In this document: one piece after another, positions 37,359-44,225 of the stretch
Layout: each line of letters begins with the position of its first letter
How positions within the stretch are numbered: position 1 is the first letter of the stretch
From: Eubacteriales bacterium
Lineage (GTDB): Bacteria; Bacillota; Clostridia; Tissierellales; GPF-1
Assembly (NCBI GenBank): GCA_030625815.1
Contig: DAOUQF010000012.1
Location: forward strand, 33,691-97,690
Direction: 5' to 3'
DNA: 64,000 bases
Position numbers and translations under genes: made by a program
Notes under the pieces: generated by a model
What the model was told of the DNA's origin: nothing
The model's input: only the letters and a program-made list of their open reading frames with translations
Databases searched by the model: none

Positions 37359-38430
37359 AGACTTCCTCCAATACCCGCTCTGTCAAATCCCCAAAAAGCG
37401 GTCCGTTGTTCAATTGCAAAATATCAATGGCGCCATTGTACAAATTGGCTTCCACCAAAATCGGCGTTTCATCCTTTCCAATGGCAACGTCCCAAGACAT
37501 CAGCCGAAAATGCGCCAGCTTGCTGTGCATCATTTTCACCCGCTCCAAAATCTCTGGGAATTTGGGAATCACACAATCCTCAAATCGAGCGCCCTGTGGG
37601 TGAGCCGCATAGCGCGTCCCCCCCTTCGAAAAGGCTTGCGGCTTTAGCCGTCCATCCGGCAGAATGCCCGCGCAGATTCCCCCGGCATGTGCGTTGTCAA
37701 CACGGTTTCCGTCAATCCCCATGCGCAAAACCGAGGAGAGAATATAAACACTGCCTTGATTCACAAAACTCATCACGCGCACCGTGTTGATGGATGCGTC
37801 ATGCATGCGATTCAAATTCTCATGCTGTTCAATGAGTTCCTGCACCACCAGATCTCGGCCCATGATTTGAAGCAATCGCTCCAACTCCTCCACGCCGTCT
37901 TCCGATTTCCAAAACTGAATGCCGTCGCCGCCGCCGGAAATGATGGTGGGTTTCAGGATCAGTTGCCCGTATTCCCTGGCGCGTTTAATCGCCTCTTCTT
38001 CGGTCAATAATCCATAGAATTCACCCATCCATTCTCCGTTCATCTTTCGAAGAACCGCCTTCGGCTGTTGGATTTCCGGGAATAAAAGCGGGGTATAATT
38101 CTTGTCTTTCAATCCCCGCGCCAAGTCTCGGCGATTCAAATAGCGATCGATGGTGGTAAAATACAAGTCATCCGGAATAAATCGCGGGTCTTGAAGCCCT
38201 GTATGCATGCTATAAAAATGCTGCCAATTTTGATCGAACCGTGTGGTATAGGACTGCCAATACGCAAGGACTTCCTTTTTAAAGCTTGGATCCATGGCTG
38301 GCTTGCCTTTCAGATAGTCGCTGTGCAATTCCCGGTTGATGGACTTTCGCGCAGCCCAGCCTCCTACGCCGATCTCGCACCAATTCAAAAATCCCACGCC
38401 AATCCGTTTTGCCTTCTTATAGGTTCCCAT
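37348..38430 (-). CDS. Sugar-transfer-associated ATP-grasp protein
   Basis: A 360-residue ATP-grasp protein. It has a basic N-terminal helix, LILKPTIISGGGDGIQFW as the nucleotide loop, VVQELIEQHENLNRMHDASINTVRV, and the metal-binding SWDVAIGKDETPILVEANLYNG near the C-terminus. This family occurs in capsule and lipopolysaccharide loci and probably forms an amide or ester from a carboxylate. It is the first intact gene of the second operon, starting 14 bases after the stop of a paralogue remnant. GGGGGAGAGAACC precedes the ATG. Confidence 0.85.
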   Translation of the reverse strand: MGTYKKAKRIGVGFLNWCEIGVGGWAARKSINRELHSDYLKGKPAMDPSFKKEVLAYWQSYTTRFDQNWQHFYSMHTGLQDPRFIPDDLYFTTIDRYLNRRDLARGLKDKNYTPLLFPEIQQPKAVLRKMNGEWMGEFYGLLTEEEAIKRAREYGQLILKPTIISGGGDGIQFWKSEDGVEELERLLQIMGRDLVVQELIEQHENLNRMHDASINTVRVMSFVNQGSVYILSSVLRMGIDGNRVDNAHAGGICAGILPDGRLKPQAFSKGGTRYAAHPQGARFEDCVIPKFPEILERVKMMHSKLAHFRLMSWDVAIGKDETPILVEANLYNGAIDILQLNNGPLFGDLTERVLEEVFGK

Positions 38431-38444
38431 TGGTTCTCTCCCCC

Positions 38445-38499
38445 TTAGCCGTTGAATACCTCTGCCAATACACGCTCTGTCAATGCGCCAAATAACTGA
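38445..38499 (-). pseudogene. C-terminal remnant of a second sugar-transfer ATP-grasp gene
   Basis: The minus strand reads QLFGALTERVLAEVFNG and a stop. The intact gene just downstream ends PLFGDLTERVLEEVFGK, so 12 of the first 15 residues agree. No homology continues upstream of the Gln codon. It is what is left of a tandem paralogue after a deletion. Confidence 0.85.
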
Positions 38500-38509
38500 T
38501 AAAACCTAT

Positions 38510-38515
38510 ATTATA
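38510..38515 (-). promoter_or_regulatory. Possible -10 element of the second polysaccharide operon
   Basis: The minus strand has TATAAT here, 80 bases before the ATP-grasp start. No good -35 is visible at 16-18 bases. It may be a weak promoter downstream of the leader terminator. Confidence 0.35.
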
Positions 38516-38576
38516 AGTTTACACTAATATGCGAAAATAATGCAGATATTCTCATAACTGGAAAAGCAGATACGAA

Positions 38577-38600
38577 AAAAGACGACCTGCGCCGTCTTTT
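38577..38600 (-). terminator. Terminator in the leader of the second polysaccharide operon
   Basis: On the minus strand, AAAAGACG and CGTCTTTT pair around an eight-base loop and run into further T. It stands between a small upstream transcript and the operon, with no full gene to terminate. Confidence 0.7.
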
Positions 38601-38611
38601 AATTCCCTTAT

Positions 38612-38659
38612 CTATTCTTTTTCTCTTCTGCTTCTGCTCCGCTTGTTGAATGAAATCAT
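38612..38659 (-). CDS. Possible 15-codon leader peptide, second of a coupled pair
   Basis: ATG opens MISFNKRSRSRREKE, a very basic peptide, overlapping the stop of the preceding mini-frame as ATGA. It ends 12 bases before the terminator stem. It may be part of a translated leader; it could also be chance. Confidence 0.3.
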   Translation of the reverse strand: MISFNKRSRSRREKE

Positions 38660-38682
38660 GCCCAGTAGATGTGCACCCTCAT
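38656..38682 (-). CDS. Possible 8-codon leader peptide with a strong ribosome site
   Basis: A perfect AAGGAGGA (38683-38690) touches an ATG that opens MRVHIYWA and a stop. A TATAAT element lies at 38707-38712. Spacing from ribosome site to ATG is short, so the ATGA-coupled frame behind it may be the one used. With the following terminator this resembles an attenuated leader. Confidence 0.3.
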   Translation of the reverse strand: MRVHIYWA

Positions 38683-38796
38683 TCCTCCTTTTCTATTACT
38701 ATCTATATTATATAGTAGAACAAAAGGAAAAACATCCACAAGATGATTACGTTTTCTTACAGGTTTTGGAATGTTTCCAAGGTGGGTTTTTAAACA

Positions 38797-38854
38797 ATTT
38801 TCATCTTCTTTTTATTCCCAATTTATTTCCCTTTTCAACTTAATCGGTAACTTG
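38797..38854. repeat. Dispersed repeat, copy A
   Basis: ATTTTCATCTTC followed by a pyrimidine-rich stretch with ATTCCCAATTTATTTC and, further on, CGGTAACTTG. Related stretches occur at 42337-42409 and 48164-48205. The 38683-38982 interval otherwise holds the leader promoter region and the operator below. Confidence 0.45.
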
Positions 38855-38886
38855 CACGGCAGATTCACGAAGATTAAAAAAAGATC

Positions 38887-38901
38887 TTCCCATATTGGGA
38901 A
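38887..38901. promoter_or_regulatory. Palindromic operator upstream of the AcoR-like gene
   Basis: TTCCCATATTGGGAA matches the three palindromes upstream of the dehydrogenase gene (40950-41012). It lies about 80 bases before the activator's own start, which suggests autoregulation. Confidence 0.75.
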
Positions 38902-38982
38902 ATTCATCGTATGATAAAATTATAACAAAGTCTTTTGTTCACTGCATAGTCCCTTGAGGATAGAGAAAGGTTAAGCGAAACG

Positions 38983-40971
38983 ATGGAAAAGTCAACCGTT
39001 ATGATATCAAATAAAATCGAAGTATCGAAACAGGCCTGGACTACCTTTATGGAAACCGGCATAGCAACAGAACATATCCACCCTGCAATTCTCGAATCTT
39101 GGAAACGATGCAAAACCTATCAAGTCGATCCCATGGGAGGAAAAGGGGAGCAATTGCCCGAAGAAGAATACACGAAAATCCTGAAGAGAAAAACCGAGCT
39201 GATCGAAGTTGCAAAATCCATCATGGTCGATTTGCATCACATCGTCAAGGACACCAGCAATGCCATCGTCCTAACCGACGAAAACGGTGTAATCCTCGAA
39301 ACAATATGGAACAAACTTGGTCTTCATCGTAAAAACGAGTTGAATTTTGTTAAAGGGTGCCAATGGACGGAAAAGAATGTCGGCACAAATGCCATCGGAA
39401 CTGCTTTGCATCTTGATGAACCAATTCAAACCTTGGGCTCGGAACATTATTGTAGCCTTCAGCATAGCTGGACTTGCTCCGCGGCGCCGATTCACAACAA
39501 CGAAGGCGATTTAATTGGAATTATTGATATTTCCGGAGATTATGATGATTATCATCCCCACTCTCTGGGCATGGTTGTTGCGGCGGCTGACGCCATCGAA
39601 AATCAATTGAAAATAATTGAACACAGAAAATGGCTCAATGTCGCCTATGATTCAATTCAAGACGGTCTTCTGATCTTGAACACAAAATATGAAGTGAAAG
39701 ATTATAACACTCGATTATGCAAGATCCTAGGGATTTCGAAAGAAGACTTTGCCACTATCAACATACAAGAACTGCTGAAAGATGTGCTGAAGGATCAAAA
39801 TATTTTTGATTCAAAAGCGGTCATCGCATATCGTGAAACAAGCCTATACTTGGATCAGCAAAGAATTGAATGTGGAATCACCATTTCCCCCGTACTGGAA
39901 AATGAACTCTGCCTCGGAACTGTAATTGCTGTAAAAGAACTCGAATTGGTTCGTTCAGTCGTTAATAAGGTAGCAGGCAACTCCGCATGCTATACTTTCA
40001 ATCACATCTTGACAAAAAGCGCAAATATGGAAAACCTGATTCAATTGGCGAAAAAAACGGCGAAAAATGACTGCCCTGTTTTAATACAAGGCGAAAGCGG
40101 AACTGGGAAAGAGTTGTTTGCCCATGCAATCCATAGCAGTAGCGCCAGATCGCAAGCACCCTTTGTCGCAGTCAATTGCGCGGCGTTGCCGAAAGATCTG
40201 GTAGAAAGTGAATTGTTCGGTTATGCGAAAGGTGCTTTTACAGGCGCTTTAAAGGAAGGCAAACCCGGGAAATTCGAACTGGCCAACGGCGGAACCATTT
40301 TTTTAGATGAAATCGGAGAACTGCCATTGGAAGTTCAAGCAAAACTACTCCGCGTATTGGATAACTATACAGTCACGCGAATTGGAGGTAATTTCGAACG
40401 AGCATTGGATATTCGCGTTATTGCAGCCACAAATCGTGATCTGGCTGATGAAATCACCAAACATAATTTTAGAAGTGATTTGTTTTACAGACTGAATGTA
40501 TTGCGTCTATTTCTGCATCCCCTTCGAGAACGGCCTGGCGATATCACCTATTGCGCAGAATGCTTCCTCGAAAGACTAAACAAGAAAAGCAAGGAAGCCG
40601 ATAAATATTATGACGCCTCCTTTCTTGACGCGATCGAAAGCTATGAATGGAAAGGCAATCTTAGGGAATTGCAAAATATTGTTCAAAGGGCGTTTTATAT
40701 CTCGGAAGATCAACAAATCAGCGTTGACATGCTCCCAGATTCAATTGTAAGCAAAGAATCCCCTTCTTTGCCTGCAATCGCTCCCGTTCAGACAATAGAC
40801 ACACGTATAAAAACTTTAGAAGAAATGGAAATCGAATTGCTTTCGTCGGCACTGACTCAATGCAGCGGAAATGTTGTTGCCGCAAGCAAAATGATTAATA
40901 TCGGAAAATCAACCTTCTATCGTAAGCTTAAGGAATATCATATCGACTATTCCCAAATTGGGAAAAACTGA
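38983..40971 (+). CDS. AcoR-like sigma-54-dependent activator
   Basis: A 662-residue enhancer-binding protein. Residues about 75-215 form a GAF-type sensor with WTEKNVGTNAIGTAL, which is typical of AcoR/acetoin regulators. A PAS domain follows (about 225-335). The AAA+ domain has Walker A GESGTGKELFAHA, GAFTGA and Walker B TIFLDEIGELP. A Fis-type helix-turn-helix ends it (NVVAASKMINIGKSTFYRKL). It probably senses acetoin, butanediol or a related metabolite and activates the dehydrogenase gene downstream, whose promoter fits sigma-54. The last operator repeat lies inside its final codons. Confidence 0.92.
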   Translation: MEKSTVMISNKIEVSKQAWTTFMETGIATEHIHPAILESWKRCKTYQVDPMGGKGEQLPEEEYTKILKRKTELIEVAKSIMVDLHHIVKDTSNAIVLTDENGVILETIWNKLGLHRKNELNFVKGCQWTEKNVGTNAIGTALHLDEPIQTLGSEHYCSLQHSWTCSAAPIHNNEGDLIGIIDISGDYDDYHPHSLGMVVAAADAIENQLKIIEHRKWLNVAYDSIQDGLLILNTKYEVKDYNTRLCKILGISKEDFATINIQELLKDVLKDQNIFDSKAVIAYRETSLYLDQQRIECGITISPVLENELCLGTVIAVKELELVRSVVNKVAGNSACYTFNHILTKSANMENLIQLAKKTAKNDCPVLIQGESGTGKELFAHAIHSSSARSQAPFVAVNCAALPKDLVESELFGYAKGAFTGALKEGKPGKFELANGGTIFLDEIGELPLEVQAKLLRVLDNYTVTRIGGNFERALDIRVIAATNRDLADEITKHNFRSDLFYRLNVLRLFLHPLRERPGDITYCAECFLERLNKKSKEADKYYDASFLDAIESYEWKGNLRELQNIVQRAFYISEDQQISVDMLPDSIVSKESPSLPAIAPVQTIDTRIKTLEEMEIELLSSALTQCSGNVVAASKMINIGKSTFYRKLKEYHIDYSQIGKN

Positions 40972-41012
40972 CCAAATTCCCATTATGGGATAAAGAATTC
41001 CCAAATCGGGAA
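40950..41012. promoter_or_regulatory. Three palindromic enhancer sites for the AcoR-like activator
   Basis: TTCCCAAATTGGGAA (40950-40964), TTCCCATTATGGGAT (40977-40991) and TTCCCAAATCGGGAA (40998-41012) share TTCCC-N5-GGGA. They lie 95-160 bases upstream of a sigma-54 promoter, the normal distance for enhancer sites. Confidence 0.85.
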
Positions 41013-41106
41013 TACTGAAAAAAGCGAACCCCACGCGGAAATCCGAAGAAAAAACAAAATAATTGAATATCGCCCCGCGATTGATAAAAAATAAACAAAT
41101 GCTGTT

Positions 41107-41122
41107 TGGCATGATTCTTGCA
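41107..41122 (+). promoter_or_regulatory. Sigma-54 promoter of the butanediol-type dehydrogenase gene
   Basis: TGGCATGATTCTTGCA has GG and GC 12 bases apart and matches the -24/-12 consensus except C-to-T in the CAC part. It lies 47 bases before the start codon. Confidence 0.88.
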
Positions 41123-41169
41123 ATTCTAATTATTGTACGTGAATGATAATATTAGGAGGAATCATTTAG

Positions 41170-42243
41170 ATGAAAGCAGCAAGATGGTATGGTCCAAAGG
41201 ATATTAGAATTGACGAGGTTGAAGAGCCAATCGTTAACAAAGATTCAGTAAAAATCAAAGTAAAATGGTGCGGAATCTGCGGATCGGATTTACATGAATA
41301 CATGGCAGGACCGATCTTTATTCCAGTAGAACAAGAACATCCCTTAAGCCATAACAAAGCACCCATTATCTTGGGACATGAATTTTCCGGCGAAGTCGTT
41401 GAAATTGGTGAAGATGTAACCAAGGTTACCGTAGGGGACAATGTTATTGTAGAACCGATTGTCGCTTGTGGAGAATGCCCTAGCTGCAAGGAAGGCAACT
41501 ATCATTTATGTCCTTCATTGGGTTTCCATGGACTATGCGGCACAGGCGGAGGCTTCGCGGAATACACCACGTTCCCACAGGAATTTGTGTATAAAGTACC
41601 GGAAGGCTTTTCATATGAAATGGGCGCGTTGGTAGAGCCAATTACGGTAGCCATGCATTCCTTGAGACGAGGCACATTCCAAACGGGCCAAACAGCTGTT
41701 GTGGTAGGCGCGGGTCCTATTGGTTTAGCAACGATTGAATGCCTAAAAGCCGCTGGCGCGAAATTGGTCATTGCTGTCGAGCTTTCTTCAGTCAGAAAAG
41801 AATATGCGAAACGCTCGGGCGCTGATGTCATCCTTGATCCTAGAGAGGTTGACGTGACTGCTGAAATTCAAAAACTTACAGATGGAATAGGCGCTGACAT
41901 TGCATTTGAAATTACAGGCGTGCAAGCTGGATTCAATACAGCCATCAATGCAATCAAGGCGAGAGGAACACTTGTCATCACAAGCATTTGGGAAAAAGAG
42001 ATCAGCTTTAACCTGAACAATCTGGTATTCGCAGAGAAGAAAATTGTAGGCACAATCGCATACAACAAACTATTCTCAGCTACTACCGCACTGATGGCAG
42101 ACGGACGAATTAAAGCAGAAGGCTGGGTTACAAAAAAGATCTACATCGATGATATCGTAGCAGAAGGCTTCGAAACCCTTGTCAGCGAACAAAGAGATCA
42201 GCAAGTAAAAATCCTAGTAACACCAGACAGAAGCTTATTGTAG
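41170..42243 (+). CDS. bdhA: 2,3-Butanediol dehydrogenase-like zinc enzyme
   Basis: A 357-residue MDR dehydrogenase. It has CGICGSDLHEYMAGPIF, GHEFSGEVVEIG, the structural-zinc cysteines in CGECPSCKEGNYHLC, GFHGLCGTGGGFAEY and the Rossmann motif GAGPIGLATIE, a combination typical of BdhA/ButB. It interconverts acetoin and 2,3-butanediol with NAD(H). A single gene driven by the sigma-54 promoter and the AcoR-like activator, which supports an acetoin/butanediol role. AGGAGGAATCATTTAG precedes the ATG. Confidence 0.88.
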   Translation: MKAARWYGPKDIRIDEVEEPIVNKDSVKIKVKWCGICGSDLHEYMAGPIFIPVEQEHPLSHNKAPIILGHEFSGEVVEIGEDVTKVTVGDNVIVEPIVACGECPSCKEGNYHLCPSLGFHGLCGTGGGFAEYTTFPQEFVYKVPEGFSYEMGALVEPITVAMHSLRRGTFQTGQTAVVVGAGPIGLATIECLKAAGAKLVIAVELSSVRKEYAKRSGADVILDPREVDVTAEIQKLTDGIGADIAFEITGVQAGFNTAINAIKARGTLVITSIWEKEISFNLNNLVFAEKKIVGTIAYNKLFSATTALMADGRIKAEGWVTKKIYIDDIVAEGFETLVSEQRDQQVKILVTPDRSLL

Positions 42244-42279
42244 TAGCAAATCCTAAATAATTAAACCACCCATAATCCA

Positions 42280-42323
42280 ACACCCCCTAAAGGACAGCGA
42301 CTTAGCTGACTTTCAGGGGGTGT
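42280..42323 (+). terminator. Hairpin after the butanediol-type dehydrogenase gene
   Basis: ACACCCCCTAAAG and CTTTCAGGGGGTGT pair around a loop that holds a second small AGC/GCT pairing. No strong T-run follows, so its strength as a terminator is uncertain. Confidence 0.6.
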
Positions 42324-42336
42324 AAAATTTCATCTG

Positions 42337-42409
42337 ATTTTCATCTTTTTTATTCCCAATTCATTTCACTTTTCCGTCTCGCCACTTACTGTACTTGTTC
42401 GGTAACTTG
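42337..42409. repeat. Dispersed repeat, copy B
   Basis: ATTTTCATC, a T-run, ATTCCCAATTCATTTC and a later TTCGGTAACTTG resemble copy A at 38797-38854 and, more weakly, 48164-48205. Confidence 0.4.
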
Positions 42410-42428
42410 TTCGGTAACTTGTTCGGTT
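42393..42428. repeat. Three tandem 12-base repeats
   Basis: The unit ACTTGTTCGGTA occurs three times in a row, the last ending in T. It lies 15 bases after the aldolase gene end, so it is in the 3' untranslated region of that operon. Confidence 0.7.
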
Positions 42429-42442
42429 TTCTATTGCCTGCT

Positions 42443-43297
42443 CTACCAAGCCTTCTTTGAAGAACCGAATAATGCAATTTTCGTTTCTGCCACTCGTTGA
42501 ATCGCCGGACGAGTCACTCCAATAATTTTCTTTGGATCATAAACTGCTGGGTTTTGTGTCACAAAGTCTCGAAGGGTTGCATCAAACGCCTGACGAAGAT
42601 CCGTATCGATATTAAATTTGTTCACGCCAAGTTCCACAGCTCTCCGAATATCCTCTTCTCCAACTCCCGACGAACCATGAAGAACAATCGCTGCATCTAC
42701 CAATTGCTTGATTGTTTGTATCCGTTCAAAATCCAACTCGGGTTTTCCTTTGTATGGACCATGCGCCGTACCCACTGCGATTGCCAAAGCGTCTACCCCT
42801 GTTTCCTTCACAAATCGAATCGCTTCCTGTGGGTCAGTAAATGATGCATCCTTTTCATCTACTGCAATTTCATCTTCTACGCCATGGATTTTCCCAAGTT
42901 CCGCTTCAACTCCAACATTCATCGCATGACACGCATTCGCAATTTCTCTTGTCACACGAATGTTTTCATCTAATTCATAACGAGACGCATCAATCATAAT
43001 GGATGTAAAACCAGCTCGAAGACATTGCATAATCACTTCATAGTCGGTTCCATGGTCCAAATGCAAAACAACAGGTATCGTTGTTTTCGCAGCTTCCGCC
43101 TTCACAATCTCTGTGATTGTTGTAATGCCCGCATATTTGGCCACGCCTTGACTGACTTGTAATATGACTGGAGACTGCTTGACTTCCGCTGCCTTTATCA
43201 CCGCTTGCACAAATTCCATATTACAAACATTAAACCCGCCAATCGCATAAGACCCTTCTTTTGCGCGTTTAAATAACTCTCTTCCTGAAATCAACAT
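42443..43297 (-). CDS. Class II fructose/tagatose-bisphosphate aldolase family protein
   Basis: A 284-residue zinc aldolase. It shows VVLHLDHGTDYE (zinc His and catalytic Asp), VEAELGKIHG, GTAHGPYK with zinc His, VLHGSSGV and the substrate loop KFNIDTDLR. It would split a ketose 1,6-bisphosphate into two trioses. It overlaps the kinase gene by 29 bases; GGGAGG stands before its ATG. With the kinase it forms a phosphorylate-then-cleave pathway for the sugar brought in by the PTS upstream. Confidence 0.9.
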   Translation of the reverse strand: MLISGRELFKRAKEGSYAIGGFNVCNMEFVQAVIKAAEVKQSPVILQVSQGVAKYAGITTITEIVKAEAAKTTIPVVLHLDHGTDYEVIMQCLRAGFTSIMIDASRYELDENIRVTREIANACHAMNVGVEAELGKIHGVEDEIAVDEKDASFTDPQEAIRFVKETGVDALAIAVGTAHGPYKGKPELDFERIQTIKQLVDAAIVLHGSSGVGEEDIRRAVELGVNKFNIDTDLRQAFDATLRDFVTQNPAVYDPKKIIGVTRPAIQRVAETKIALFGSSKKAW

Positions 43298-44186
43298 TTT
43301 GTTTTTCCTCCCGATATCTGTTCTCTACTTCCTCTAGTGTTGGAATCGCAACCCGCGCGCCTGGCTTTTGCACGGACAATGCCGCCGCTATGGATGCTAT
43401 TTGAATCGTTTTTTCCATCTCCATATCCATCGCGAGCGCATACGCGAAAGCGCCATGAAAAATATCACCGGCGCCAGTCGTATCCATTGCGTGAACAGCA
43501 ATGGTCGGCTGGTAAATACGCTGGTTGTTTGACTGATAAATCGATCCACGATGTCCCAGTGTTATGACGCAATGATGATTTGTCAATGCCTCCAACTGAT
43601 CGGAAACGGAAGAAAGGTCTTCTCCATCCACACCCGTTACCTCACGACAAAAATCCTCTGAACAAACTAGATAATCCACCTCTTGCGCTAATCGCTTCGT
43701 TCGCTCATTAAATGAACCCGCATCCAATACGCTGATTGCGTCCTTGAATCGGTTCAAAACTTGAAGGGACGCTTCCACCTCATGACCATCCAACAAAATA
43801 ACATCCGGTTTCCAATCGTCCCATTCTATCTCCAAGGGCTTCGTCCCCGGTTTGGTATTAAACAAGGTTCGAGAACCATTGGAACGATTCGCCAAGATAA
43901 AGCTATAGGGGGTTCCCCCTTCTGGATCTTTTAGCAACCAGGTACAGTCAACACCGGTCGCTTCCATCTCCTTGTAAATTTTTAAGCCGTAGGCATCATC
44001 GCCAACGACACCCGCATAACGGCATGAACCGCCCCATTTTGCAATTAAATAGGCTGCATTCGCCGCAGGTCCGCCTCCGCATTCAGTCGGAGGTTTCATG
44101 CTGTATTTTCTGTTTTCTATTGGATATTCTTCAACCAAAAATGTCAGATCATACGCTGAGTGTCCTACGCACAACACGTTTTTCAT
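43269..44186 (-). CDS. PfkB-family carbohydrate kinase
   Basis: A 305-residue ribokinase-like enzyme with the N-terminal GGGPAANAAYLIAKWGG motif and the catalytic DTTGAGDIFHGAFAYAL, whose Asp is the base. It probably phosphorylates a ketose phosphate to the bisphosphate that the aldolase cleaves. TTGGGAGGAAATC precedes the ATG. A terminator-like hairpin separates it from the EIIC gene upstream. Confidence 0.88.
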   Translation of the reverse strand: MKNVLCVGHSAYDLTFLVEEYPIENRKYSMKPPTECGGGPAANAAYLIAKWGGSCRYAGVVGDDAYGLKIYKEMEATGVDCTWLLKDPEGGTPYSFILANRSNGSRTLFNTKPGTKPLEIEWDDWKPDVILLDGHEVEASLQVLNRFKDAISVLDAGSFNERTKRLAQEVDYLVCSEDFCREVTGVDGEDLSSVSDQLEALTNHHCVITLGHRGSIYQSNNQRIYQPTIAVHAMDTTGAGDIFHGAFAYALAMDMEMEKTIQIASIAAALSVQKPGARVAIPTLEEVENRYREEKQNVDFRKRVI

Positions 44187-44200
44187 GATTTCCTCCCAAG

Positions 44201-44225
44201 AAAAAAAGCCCTTGCGGGCGTTTTT
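44201..44225 (-). terminator. Terminator-like hairpin inside the PTS operon
   Basis: The minus strand reads AAAAACGCCC, GCAA, GGGC and seven T. It lies between the EIIC stop and the kinase start, so it probably lowers transcription of kinase and aldolase relative to the transporter. Confidence 0.75.

Noticed and set aside
38643..38843. Plus-strand frame of 66 codons upstream of the AcoR-like gene
   Set aside because: It has no ribosome site, runs through promoter-like and repeat DNA, and its product is a low-complexity Phe/Leu-rich sequence.
42393..42428. CRISPR-like repeat
   Set aside because: The three 12-base units touch each other with no spacers and no cas genes are present.
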